Below are positions 17,582 through 25,589 of a stretch of DNA of 64,000 nt, piece after piece. Below the pieces are notes generated by a model. It saw nothing but the letters and a program-made list of their open reading frames with translations, was not told the DNA's origin and ran no database searches. The position numbers were made by a program, and so were the translations under genes. The stretch lies in NCBI RefSeq assembly GCF_005222675.1, contig NZ_STGE01000068.1, positions 248,001 through 312,000 on the forward strand. The letters run 5' to 3'. Source of the DNA: Mycolicibacterium sp. CR10. GTDB taxonomy: Bacteria > Actinomycetota > Actinomycetes > Mycobacteriales > Mycobacteriaceae. Position 1 is the first letter of the stretch, and each line of letters begins with the position of its first letter.

Positions 17582-17689
17582 CAAATAACCCGTTGGTGAC
17601 AATTTATCGCGCCTAAGTAGACAGATGATCACATTCTGGATACGTTTTCTGCGGTCGGGGTCACGCACAGCAACATGGAGGGGGCCGCC

Positions 17690-19087
17690 ATGCCCACAAC
17701 AACACGTTCCTATGTCGCCGCAGGCGTCGCCCTGGTAGGGGCCGGCGTCATCTCCGCGACACCGATCACCGTACCCCTGCCGGATTCGCAGCGGACCGGC
17801 TACGACGTAGACCTGGTCGCGGCCGTTCAGAGTTGCGCGGACGCGGCCGCAAGCCCGCTGTGCGACGGGGCGCCGAGCCTGCAGTCGGCAGTGCCGTTCA
17901 CGCCCTCGGCGGACATGACCAATATGTTCAACATTCCGGCCAACCTGTTTATCGCCCTTGCCAATACGCCCTACAACTTCTTCAATGCACTCGGCGAGGG
18001 CAACGTGCAACTGGGGTCGGACCCCAACGGCGATTTCAGCTTCCAGCCCACCTATGAAGGCGTCACGCTGACCCAACCCGAGGGCAACGTCGTGGGCCTC
18101 GGCAGACAACTGCGATACACCGGAAACTGGTGGGTCTACAGCCAGACCAACATCCTCGGCATCGATCCGGCCGATCCGTCCCGGGTACAGGCGATCACCA
18201 ACGTCCTCATTCCGTTCCCGGCCCTGTCGGTGCCGCTGGGCAACATATTCGCCGCCATCGGCGCCTCGCAGCTACCGATGAACATTGGCTGCACCGGAAC
18301 CGGTCCTGGTGCCTGCGATGACCCGGTCGCCATTCTCAGCAAAATGTTTGATGTTCGTCACATTGCAGCGCTGTTTTCGCCAGAGGGCTACACCTATCCC
18401 AAGACCATTGCGCCGATCACGTGCAGCGCCGACGGCGAGTGCTACGTCAAGGACCCGGAAGGACCCGAGGTCCCGTGGTCCGGCCAGACCGTCAAGCTCG
18501 ATCCCGCGACGCCGTTCACCAGCTTCTACAACAGCCTGACCAAGACGCCGGACTACTCCACGATCACGCCGGCGACTCCGGAACTGGTGACTGGGAGCCT
18601 CGTCAGCCTGGGCACCGGGCTGAACACCGACTTCAACCCCTTCGTGCTGGGCACCCAGTGCGGTATCTGTGCGCCGTTCGTTCCCAACCCGGACAACAAG
18701 CCCATTCCCGGGCCGGTCTTCGAGGATCCGGACACCGCCGCCCCCGTCACCGCAGCGCCGTCGACGCCGGTCACGACGACCGCACCCGAGGCCACGGCCG
18801 AGACACTGTCGACGCCTGCCCTGATCACCGGGGACGGGGTCACGCCCGAGGCCGGGACCGCCAAGTCGGGCCCCAAGCACCGCAAGCCCGACGCCCTCAG
18901 CGGCACCGTCAAGAAGGTGCAGGACAGCATCAACTCGAGCATCTCGAAGCTCACCGACAGCTTTACGAAGCCGAAGGCCGGAGACAAAGCCGGTGAGAAG
19001 GCCGGCGAGTCGGCGGATGCTCCGTCGGCCACGTCGGATGCCACGTCGGCCAAGTCGAGCGACTCGGATTCCAGCAGCGACGACTGA
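17690..19087 (+). CDS. Large secreted mycobacterial protein with charged C-terminal tail
   Basis: 465 residues. The signal peptide (RSYVAAGVALVGAGVISATPITV) resembles those of PE/PPE-related mycobacterial exported proteins, but no PE or PPE motif was found. The middle has short hydrophobic helices (MTNMFNIPANLFIALANTPYNFFNALGEG; LIPFPALSVPLGNIFAAIG) and several Cys pairs (GCTGTGPGACDD, CSADGEC, CGIC). The end is a Thr/Pro linker and a Lys/Ala/Ser/Asp-rich tail ending SDSDSSSDD. ATG 17690 has GGAGGGGG 6-7 nt upstream, so it is preferred to ATG 17675. Function unknown; location is probably the cell envelope or outside. Confidence 0.75.
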   Translation: MPTTTRSYVAAGVALVGAGVISATPITVPLPDSQRTGYDVDLVAAVQSCADAAASPLCDGAPSLQSAVPFTPSADMTNMFNIPANLFIALANTPYNFFNALGEGNVQLGSDPNGDFSFQPTYEGVTLTQPEGNVVGLGRQLRYTGNWWVYSQTNILGIDPADPSRVQAITNVLIPFPALSVPLGNIFAAIGASQLPMNIGCTGTGPGACDDPVAILSKMFDVRHIAALFSPEGYTYPKTIAPITCSADGECYVKDPEGPEVPWSGQTVKLDPATPFTSFYNSLTKTPDYSTITPATPELVTGSLVSLGTGLNTDFNPFVLGTQCGICAPFVPNPDNKPIPGPVFEDPDTAAPVTAAPSTPVTTTAPEATAETLSTPALITGDGVTPEAGTAKSGPKHRKPDALSGTVKKVQDSINSSISKLTDSFTKPKAGDKAGEKAGESADAPSATSDATSAKSSDSDSSSDD

Positions 19088-19103
19088 GTGACCCGCGGTG
19101 GTC

Positions 19104-19149
19104 ACCGACCCCTATCTGCGCGCCGCCGGGCTCACAGGTAGGGGTCGGT
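19104..19149. terminator. Inverted repeat at convergent gene ends
   Basis: Arms ACCGACCCCTA (19104-19114) and its exact complement (19139-19149) enclose 24 nt. The right arm overlaps the last codons of the hydrolase gene. Position between convergent genes suggests a bidirectional terminator without a U-tract. Confidence 0.5.
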
Positions 19150-19893
19150 CCACGCGCTGATGATCCGCGCCGCCCGCGCCGCCTGGTTCTTTCCAGTGAG
19201 CAGGTGATCGGCGCCCTCGAGTGACACGAAACTGCGGGGGTGTCGGGCGGCACGGAAGATCTCGCTCGCGTTCGCGATGCCGACCGTGTTGTCGGTGGGC
19301 GAATGCATGACGAGCAGGGCGCGGCGCAGGGTCTTGATCCGCTCCCGCAGATCGGCCGCGCGGACATCCTCGATGAAGTGCCGTCGCAGTGTGAGCGCCT
19401 TGCCGCCGATGAGGAACTGGGCCTCGCCGTCGGCTTCGATGCAGTGCACCAGAGCGTCATAGTTGTGCTCGACGTGAGCGGGCTGGAACGGCGCGCCGAT
19501 GCTGACCACCGCGCCGACGGTAGGGCAGTCGTGCGCCGCCGCGATCACCGCCGCACCGCCGAAGGAGTGCCCGACGAGCAGATGCACCGGACGCCCGGAG
19601 TCGTTCATGAACTCGACCGCGCGGACGGTGTCAGCCACTTTGTGGGAGAACGACCCGTCACCCCAGTCACCCTCGGAATCGCCGAGCCCCAGGTTGTCGA
19701 ATCGCAGCATGCCGATGCCCTCGAACGCGAGCTGCTTGCAGATGCGGCTCGCGGCCGGGCTGTCCTTGCCGAGCGTGAAACCGTGGGCGAATACACCCCA
19801 GCCGCGGGGCTCGCCGTTGGGCAGGTCGAGAAGGCCCGCCAACGCGGGTCCGCTGCTGCTGGGAAACGTGATGCGTTCTGCCACGTGACTCAT
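19132..19893 (-). CDS. Alpha/beta hydrolase
   Basis: A 253-residue serine hydrolase. The nucleophile elbow is GHSFGG, the oxyanion region FAHGFTLGKDS, the acid region MHSPTDNTV and the His in EGADHLL. The pattern matches the alpha/beta hydrolases that often carry a C-terminal OsmC domain; no OsmC part is present here. The substrate is unknown. ATG 19893 (MSHVAERITF) has GACAGG just upstream and fits the fold; the frame open to 19959 gives an unlikely Cys-rich leader. Confidence 0.87.
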   Translation of the reverse strand: MSHVAERITFPSSSGPALAGLLDLPNGEPRGWGVFAHGFTLGKDSPAASRICKQLAFEGIGMLRFDNLGLGDSEGDWGDGSFSHKVADTVRAVEFMNDSGRPVHLLVGHSFGGAAVIAAAHDCPTVGAVVSIGAPFQPAHVEHNYDALVHCIEADGEAQFLIGGKALTLRRHFIEDVRAADLRERIKTLRRALLVMHSPTDNTVGIANASEIFRAARHPRSFVSLEGADHLLTGKNQAARAARIISAWTDPYL

Positions 19894-20011
19894 CCTGTCA
19901 CCGCGCACGGCCGCAGACCCGGCGAACCCGCACTGGCCCGTCGGGCACAAACAGCGCACCCGACACGTTGCGCACTACGGGGATGGCCGCTGGTGAAGCG
20001 AGGAGAGGCGT

Positions 20012-20893
20012 GTGAAGGTCCGGTACGGAGTCGGCCTGGGAGCGGATGTCGCGCCCGAGAAACTACCCGGGATCGTCGATCATCTCGAAACCTCGGGTGT
20101 GGACTCGCTGTGGTTCTCCGAACTCGTGTACTCACCGGGCGTCGACCCTTTCATCGGCATGACCTTCGCGCTCGCCCGGACCGCGCGGTTGAAGGTGGGC
20201 ACCTCGGTGGCCGTGCTGCCGGGCCGCCACCCGGTGCTGGTCGCCAAACAACTCGCCTCGCTGGCAGCACTCGCGCCGAAGAGGGTTCTGCCGGTCTTCG
20301 GCCTGCGTTCGGCGATACCGGCCGAACGGGACGCCTTCGTGGTCCCCGACGGGCAACGTGCCGCGGTATTCGATGAGTCGCTGGAGCTGCTCCGCACCGT
20401 GCTGCGCGACAGGAACGTGACGTTCGAGGGCACGTACTTCTCGGTGCGGGACGTCGATATCCTTCCGAAACCTGCTGCACCGCTGGATATCTGGCTCGGC
20501 GGGGCGACACTGCCCGGGTTCCGGCGCATCGCGGCCTACGCCGATGGCTGGCTGGGCAGCTTCCTGACGCCCGCGGAGGCGCGGCAGGCACGGCTCGACA
20601 TCAGCGCCGCCGCGGACGCAGGTGGCCGCCACATCCCGGACGATCACTACGGCATCAACCTGGCGGTCGGCGAGGGCGAGTTGCCCGGCGCCGTCCTCAA
20701 CGCGATTCGCAGACGTCGGCCCGACCTCGACCCGACAGAGCTCGTGGCCACAGACTGGGAGCAGCTGCATCGCAAACTCGATGACTACATCGCGGCCGGG
20801 CTGACGAAGTTCGTGATCAGGCCGGCGGGTGGGGTCGGCAGCGACGAGTTCATCGACCGCTTCGCGAAAGAGCTACTGCCTCGGCAGAATTGA
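20012..20893 (+). CDS. LLM-class F420-dependent oxidoreductase
   Basis: A 293-residue luciferase-like TIM barrel. It begins VRYGVGLGADVAPEKLPGIVDHLETSGVDSLWFSEL, with GTSVAVLPGRHPVLVAKQLASLAALAPKRVLPVFGLRS and IWLGGATLPGFRRIAAYADGWLGSFLTP, consistent with the mycobacterial F420 subfamily. It would reduce an unknown substrate with F420H2. GTG 20012 is preceded by AGGAGAGG at 3-4 nt, which settles the start. It converges with the FadD-type gene, 22 bp apart. Confidence 0.9.
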   Translation: MKVRYGVGLGADVAPEKLPGIVDHLETSGVDSLWFSELVYSPGVDPFIGMTFALARTARLKVGTSVAVLPGRHPVLVAKQLASLAALAPKRVLPVFGLRSAIPAERDAFVVPDGQRAAVFDESLELLRTVLRDRNVTFEGTYFSVRDVDILPKPAAPLDIWLGGATLPGFRRIAAYADGWLGSFLTPAEARQARLDISAAADAGGRHIPDDHYGINLAVGEGELPGAVLNAIRRRRPDLDPTELVATDWEQLHRKLDDYIAAGLTKFVIRPAGGVGSDEFIDRFAKELLPRQN

Positions 20894-20915
20894 AGCGTCC
20901 CGACGATCCCGAACG

Positions 20916-22220
20916 TCAGCGACCGCTGTCGATGACGAAGGTGCGCAACGTCTTCCGGTCGAACTTCCCGCTGGCAAGCGTGGGGATCTGGTCGCTGGAC
21001 ACCGTCACCCATCGCGTCGGGACCTTGTAGGAGGACAGCTGATCGCGCGCCCGGCGGGCCACCGATTCCAGATCGGTGTCTTTGCCGGTGGCCGGCACCA
21101 GCACGGCGCAGACCTCCTCGCCGCGTTCCGGATGGGCGATGCCGATCACGACGCACTGCGACACGTCCTCGAAGCTCCCGATCACCGCCTCCACTTCCAG
21201 CGGTGAGACGTTGGCTCCCGACGTCTTGATGAGGTCGCTGGTGCGGCCGACATAGAACAGCCGGGGGTCGTCGGCTCTGCGGTATACCTCGTCCCCGGTG
21301 TGGTACCACCCGTCGGAGTCGAATGTCTGGCTGCGTTCGCGCTTGTTGTATCCGGCCATCACGCCGATGCCGCGCACCAACAACTCGCCGACCGTTCCCT
21401 CGGCGACGGGCAGTCCATCGGCATCGACGATTTTCATCTCGGTGTAGGCGAAGCCGCCCGCCGTCTCGGACATGGTGCGGTGGATGGGAAATCCGTCCGG
21501 CACGTTCGTCATGGCGATGTCGAGGGGGCCGTCCCGCAGCATCGGTGCGGCGGACAGGTCCCGCTCCGCGAACCCGGGGTGCTCACGGATCCGCTGCGTG
21601 AACGCGGGCCATCCCACGATCCCGGTGGCCCGCTCGGCTTCGGCGAGGTCGAGCCCGACCCCGGGGTCGAGTTTGGGCATCACGAGAAGGGTGACGGGTT
21701 CGTGAAGCGCCCCGGTCGCCGCCAGCACTCCGCCGATCCAGAAGAACGGCATCGCGCAGAGGATCACCGGTGCGTCCGGCGAACCGGTGACCACGCGGAT
21801 CGCTTCCGGCCATGTCGAGGTCTGCCGTGTCAGCGTGCCGTGGGTGTGCAGCACACCTTTGGGGTCGGCCGTCGATCCCGACGTGTGGACCATGATCGCG
21901 AGGTCGGCGGGCGAGACCTCGGATTGCGCGGACTCCAGCACCTCGACGGGCACCCGGTTCTCGTCGTCGCTGTGGCCGAGCGCCCACCGCGGCCGGTCGC
22001 CGCACAGATCACCCAGTCGGGTGCCGTTGGGGAAGAACAACCCGACGCGGGTGCCTTTCCCGACCCGCTGCGCAAGCAGCCAGCGCGCAAGCCCGGCCGA
22101 GCGTCGATCGGCCTCGGCGTAGGTGAGGCGTTCGGTCGGGGTCACCACGTAGGTGCGCTCACCGAATTCACGGACGCTGTGGGCGAGCAGCGCGGGGATC
22201 GTGAGCGGTGACGGGTCCAC
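20916..22220 (-). CDS. Acyl-CoA ligase (FadD type) with internal deletion
   Basis: A 434-residue ANL-family enzyme; relatives are about 530-560 residues. Core motifs are present: P-loop HTSGSTADPKGV, SETAGGFAY, WYHTGDEVYRR, GRTSDLIKTSGANVSPLEVE and the C-terminal Lys in TLASGKFDRKTL. Between VGLFFPNGTRLG and RWALGHSDDENRV roughly 100 residues of the N-terminal subdomain are missing, with no frameshift, so this is an in-frame deletion. That region normally helps build the acyl pocket, so activity is doubtful. GTG 22220 (VDPSPLTIPALL) is the family start; upstream frame to 22421 is spurious. Confidence 0.85.
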   Translation of the reverse strand: MDPSPLTIPALLAHSVREFGERTYVVTPTERLTYAEADRRSAGLARWLLAQRVGKGTRVGLFFPNGTRLGDLCGDRPRWALGHSDDENRVPVEVLESAQSEVSPADLAIMVHTSGSTADPKGVLHTHGTLTRQTSTWPEAIRVVTGSPDAPVILCAMPFFWIGGVLAATGALHEPVTLLVMPKLDPGVGLDLAEAERATGIVGWPAFTQRIREHPGFAERDLSAAPMLRDGPLDIAMTNVPDGFPIHRTMSETAGGFAYTEMKIVDADGLPVAEGTVGELLVRGIGVMAGYNKRERSQTFDSDGWYHTGDEVYRRADDPRLFYVGRTSDLIKTSGANVSPLEVEAVIGSFEDVSQCVVIGIAHPERGEEVCAVLVPATGKDTDLESVARRARDQLSSYKVPTRWVTVSSDQIPTLASGKFDRKTLRTFVIDSGR

Positions 22221-22323
22221 ACGGCGATCTTCCCTAATCGCGGCCGACGCGGGTTGCCCAGGGGGACACTTACGGGGTGCCGCGAGGCCGGCTTCGCGAC
22301 GCCTGCCACGAAGGGGGAGAGCC

Positions 22324-22692
22324 ATGATCGAGATGCTGCCCGGCATGCCCAAAGGCGTGACCGGTATCCGCGTGTCCGGCCGGTTGCGTGGCGAGGACCT
22401 GCGCGATGTCGAGCCTGCCATGAAAGACGCACTGCAGACCGGGGAGATCAGGATCGTCGAGGTGATCGCCGACGACTACGAGGGGTTCGGCCCGGGCGGC
22501 CTGATCGAGGATCTGAAGGTGGGCCTCGGTGCGGTGATCCAGCATCATTCGGCGTTCAAGCGGGTCGCAGTGGTGTCGGACAAGGAGTGGGTTGCCCACG
22601 CCATGCACGCGTTCGCCTGGATGGTTCCCGGCGAGCTCGCGGTGTTCACCCTCGACGAACTCGATCAGGCCATGGCCTGGGCCGCCGCCTGA
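22324..22692 (+). CDS. STAS/SpoIIAA-like (SEC14-like) domain protein
   Basis: 122 residues: MIEMLPGMPKGVTGIRVSGRLRGEDL, VIADDYEGFGPGGLIEDLKVGLG, FKRVAVVSDKEWVAHAMHAFAWM and the closing DELDQAMAWAA helix. This is the small SpoIIAA-like family (often annotated STAS/SEC14), whose biological role is not known. ATG 22324 is preceded by AAGGGGGAG. It is divergent from the deleted FadD gene. Confidence 0.88.
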   Translation: MIEMLPGMPKGVTGIRVSGRLRGEDLRDVEPAMKDALQTGEIRIVEVIADDYEGFGPGGLIEDLKVGLGAVIQHHSAFKRVAVVSDKEWVAHAMHAFAWMVPGELAVFTLDELDQAMAWAAA

Positions 22693-22764
22693 CTCCACGA
22701 AATCTGCACCGTCGGCGCGACAGTGGCCGCGTCACTGCTCCAGCAGGTGCTCGGCAGGTGACCG

Positions 22765-23319
22765 TCACCCGCGGCGGGCGAGCAGCCACGCCAGGCCGTC
22801 CGCCTCATCGCCGGCAACTCCCTCCAGGTCGCCGAAAGCGATTCGCAGCTCGCCGGGTTCGGCCCGAAATGGCCCGGGGGAACCCCCCACCTCGCTCAGT
22901 GCGCTGACCGCAAGGAGCCCACCGACGGCAAGCCGCTCGACAATGGCGCGGTCCAGGCGTGGATCGCGAAACCTGTTGCAGATCACCACATCCACGGGCG
23001 GTCCCGGGGGTATGCCGTCATCGAGGTCGACAACGTCGAAGCGGCAGCGGTCGGTCACGCCGCATCGCTGCGCGAGTGCGCGGGCGTGCGCGATCGCCAC
23101 CGCGGACACGTCGAAACCACAGACCGCCACGCCACGTCGCGCGAGCCACACCGCGGCCTCGCCACGGCCGCATGCGAGATCCAGACCCTGCCCGCCGGTG
23201 GGAAAGTCGTCGGCGAACGGCAGAAACACGCCGGGCAGCGCGGGTTCGTCGGGCGACGCCGCAGGGCGGTCGGTGTACCGCCGGTCCCAGCGGAGGCGGT
23301 CTTCCTCGGACACACACAT
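22765..23319 (-). CDS. Class I SAM-dependent methyltransferase
   Basis: 184 residues. Motif I is GLDLACGRGEAAVWLARRG, followed by VCGFDVS and VDVVICNRF, the layout of small TehB/UbiE-like methyltransferases. It starts EEDRLRWDRRYTDR, common in the TehB-like group. Substrate is unknown. ATG 23319 or GTG 23313 may be used. It is divergent from the DUF202 gene. Confidence 0.88.
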   Translation of the reverse strand: MCVSEEDRLRWDRRYTDRPAASPDEPALPGVFLPFADDFPTGGQGLDLACGRGEAAVWLARRGVAVCGFDVSAVAIAHARALAQRCGVTDRCRFDVVDLDDGIPPGPPVDVVICNRFRDPRLDRAIVERLAVGGLLAVSALSEVGGSPGPFRAEPGELRIAFGDLEGVAGDEADGLAWLLARRG

Positions 23320-23453
23320 CAGCGTAGAAGCCGCCCGGGCGCTTTCCGATTGCGCGCGGGCACCGCCGGTCAGCCACGCAACACGGAGTAGCCTCTATCC
23401 CCCGGGGACCGCCCGCTCCAGGCGGCCCGTGGAGCATCGATTGAGAGGTGGCC

Positions 23454-23831
23454 ATGGCAGACCGGCCGCTGGATGCAAACACCCGGCTTGCCGCCGAACG
23501 CAATCGCTTGGCACTGGAACGCACGATGATGGCCTGGACCCGCACCAGCACATCGCTGATCGCCTTCGGTTTCACGATCTATCAGATCTTCCGATACCTG
23601 TCGGAGAGTGAACGGCTGCGGGACCCCTACGTCAGTCCCCAGGTATTCGGTGTCGCCATGATTCTGGTGGGGTTGACCGCACTGATCCTGGCCTGGGTGC
23701 AGCACCGGCAGGAACTGAAGGCGCTCAGAGCCGACTTCGGATCGATGCGGTACTCGATTGCCTCGATCGTCGCGGCGATGGTCGCCGGCCTCGGCCTCAT
23801 TGCGCTTCTCGGTGTCACGCTGCGGCTGTAA
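23454..23831 (+). CDS. DUF202 (YidH-type) membrane protein
   Basis: 125 residues with the family opening ANTRLAAERNRLALERTMMAWTRTSTSLIAFGF and three membrane helices (about 27-45, 64-82, 101-121). Function unknown. ATG 23454 follows GAGAGG at 7 nt; a GTG lies two codons upstream. It is probably co-transcribed with the following membrane protein gene 37 bp on. Confidence 0.9.
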   Translation: MADRPLDANTRLAAERNRLALERTMMAWTRTSTSLIAFGFTIYQIFRYLSESERLRDPYVSPQVFGVAMILVGLTALILAWVQHRQELKALRADFGSMRYSIASIVAAMVAGLGLIALLGVTLRL

Positions 23832-23868
23832 CAACTTGTCCTGCAGGTAATCTCGAAGAAGGCGGTTG

Positions 23869-24540
23869 ATGCGCGACGGACCCGGCACCCGCGCCGTACG
23901 CGGGCTCAGCACGCCCCGGGCCGCGGCGGTCGCGGGCATTCTGTTCGCCGTGCTGTTCGCGTCCAGCCTGGTGCTGCTGCGCAGCGCGGTCCCCGACGAC
24001 CCTTTCGCCCAGATCGCCTGGGTGACGCGTGGTGAAACCAGGATCGGAGTCGCATTGGCACTGGCCCCGCTCGCAGGCATCGCCTTCCTGTGGTTCATCG
24101 GAGTGGTGCGGGACCAGCTCGGCGATCTGGAGGACCGCTTCTTCGGAACGGTGTTCCTCGGCAGCGGTCTGCTGTTCCTCGCGATGGTCGCCGTCTCGAT
24201 GGCGATCGCGGGAGCCATCGTCATGGTCGCCGAGGTGCCGGCGGTGGCGTCGAACGGCCTGATCTACCTGGCCCGGTCCCTGATGCTCCAGGTCAGCAAT
24301 GTCTGGGGAGTGCGCTTCGCCGCGGTGTTCATGATTTCGCTGGCCACCATCTGGATCCGCACCCGGCTGATGCCACGCTGGCTGGCCGTCATCACCTATC
24401 TCCTGGCCCTGACGCTGCTCCTGGTCGTCAGTCACAGCCTGTGGGTGACGCTCGTCTTTCCCGCCTGGGTATGCGTCATCAGCCTGGTCATCCTGGTTCA
24501 GAACCGTGCGTCTGATCGGCACACACCGCCGGCGCAGTAG
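23869..24540 (+). CDS. Integral membrane protein, unknown function
   Basis: 223 residues with about six hydrophobic segments (e.g. AAAVAGILFAVLFASSLVLL, GVALALAPLAGIAFLWFIGVV, LLFLAMVAVSMAIAGAIVMV, WLAVITYLLALTLLLVV). The LEDRFFGTVFLGSGLLF loop is recognisable from other actinobacterial homologues annotated only as membrane proteins. ATG 23869 is preferred to the TTG before it; GAAGAAGG is upstream. Confidence 0.8.
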   Translation: MRDGPGTRAVRGLSTPRAAAVAGILFAVLFASSLVLLRSAVPDDPFAQIAWVTRGETRIGVALALAPLAGIAFLWFIGVVRDQLGDLEDRFFGTVFLGSGLLFLAMVAVSMAIAGAIVMVAEVPAVASNGLIYLARSLMLQVSNVWGVRFAAVFMISLATIWIRTRLMPRWLAVITYLLALTLLLVVSHSLWVTLVFPAWVCVISLVILVQNRASDRHTPPAQ

Positions 24541-24553
24541 CGCACGGCGCAGT

Positions 24554-25507
24554 TCAGCAGTCCCCGAGCACCTCAGCGATCGATGGTCCCGCCCGCCACG
24601 CATCGATGACCGGCTTCACGGCGTCGACCAACATCGGCAGTTGCGGGGCCATCGCCAGGCAGGCGACCGCCGCCAGCATCGCGGTCGCCCCGGTGACCCG
24701 CAACGCCCGCTCATCGAGTGGGCGCGGACCCAGCCTGGCCGCTGCCTCGTTGTACGCGGCCACGCCCTCCGGGCCCGCCATCGCGAGATCGGACTCGACC
24801 GGACCCGACGTGACGAGCTCGAAGTCCGACCAGAGCGGGCCCTCGGCGGTGTAGATCAGGTTGTAGAACGGCGCGTCCCCGTGGATCGCCTGGACGGGCA
24901 CCCCGGGGAAAGTCGACTCGAACGCCGCGCGCGACGCCAGCGAGGGAGCGATGATCGACCATTCGCGTTGTGCCCGTTGATGATCAGCGTGCGAGAGCAG
25001 AGCGGGTTGATGCCCGAGCTCGGCGAGTCCATCGGGGATGTAGGTGGTGACCGGGGCCAAGAACCCCAGGTTGCCGTCACGGTATCCGCGGAGGGCCGCA
25101 TGCAGGCGCGCGGTCATCTCGAAGCGCTGCGCGGCATCGGGTTCAACGTCGGGGACCTCGTCGACGTGCTGCCAGAACGTCATCGAGAACCCTTCCCGCC
25201 GAACAGGTTCACGCGGAACCAGCGGGCTCGGCCCGATTACCGGATGGCCACGGTCGGCAAGCCAGCCGGCCACCGCGATCTCCGAACGCTGCTGTGCGGT
25301 CTGCCGCTCAGGACTGCTGCGGTACGAGCGCGGCAGCACGGTCGGGACACGGACCACCACGGGCGCCGGCGCCAGGTGGACGATGACGGAGAACACGTCA
25401 TAGAGCACCCGGGGATCGTCCACACGCAGCCCCAGATCGTGGCCGGCGGCGCATGCGGCGCCCACCGCGCGGGCCGTTCGTCGGGCGATCTGGTCGGAGG
25501 TGAGCAC
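24554..25507 (-). CDS. Aminoglycoside-phosphotransferase-fold (APH) kinase-like protein
   Basis: 317 residues. The catalytic loop is IHGDAPFYNLIY and the metal Asp is in WSDFELVTSGPVESDLA. The N lobe has VVVRVPTVLPRSY. Such proteins phosphorylate small alcohols or sugars; nothing here fixes the substrate, and antibiotic resistance should not be assumed. GTG 25507 (VLTSDQIARRTARAVG) is chosen because the longer frame to 25684 would overlap the divergent ndh gene and both palindromes. Confidence 0.82.
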   Translation of the reverse strand: MLTSDQIARRTARAVGAACAAGHDLGLRVDDPRVLYDVFSVIVHLAPAPVVVRVPTVLPRSYRSSPERQTAQQRSEIAVAGWLADRGHPVIGPSPLVPREPVRREGFSMTFWQHVDEVPDVEPDAAQRFEMTARLHAALRGYRDGNLGFLAPVTTYIPDGLAELGHQPALLSHADHQRAQREWSIIAPSLASRAAFESTFPGVPVQAIHGDAPFYNLIYTAEGPLWSDFELVTSGPVESDLAMAGPEGVAAYNEAAARLGPRPLDERALRVTGATAMLAAVACLAMAPQLPMLVDAVKPVIDAWRAGPSIAEVLGDC

Positions 25508-25524
25508 CAACGCCAGTATCGACG

Positions 25525-25569
25525 GCCACCGGTGGCGCGTCGAGAGGTTTTCGCGCTGCCACCGGTGGC
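25525..25569. promoter_or_regulatory. Two identical 12-bp palindromes between divergent genes
   Basis: GCCACCGGTGGC occurs at 25525-25536 and 25558-25569, 33 bp centre to centre (about three helical turns). Both lie between the start of the APH-like gene and the ndh promoter, so one regulator could control both directions. Confidence 0.5.
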
Positions 25570-25575
25570 GGGGAC

Positions 25576-25581
25576 TAGCTT
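25576..25581 (+). promoter_or_regulatory. Putative -10 element of ndh
   Basis: TAGCTT (TAnnnT) ends 8 nt before the ATG at 25590, the geometry of a leaderless mycobacterial transcript. The second GCCACCGGTGGC palindrome ends 6 bp before it, where a bound protein would affect polymerase. Confidence 0.5.
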
Positions 25582-25589
25582 TAGTCGTC

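Noticed and set aside
24554..25507. Aminoglycoside resistance gene
   Set aside because: Only the general kinase fold is visible; nothing points to antibiotic substrates.
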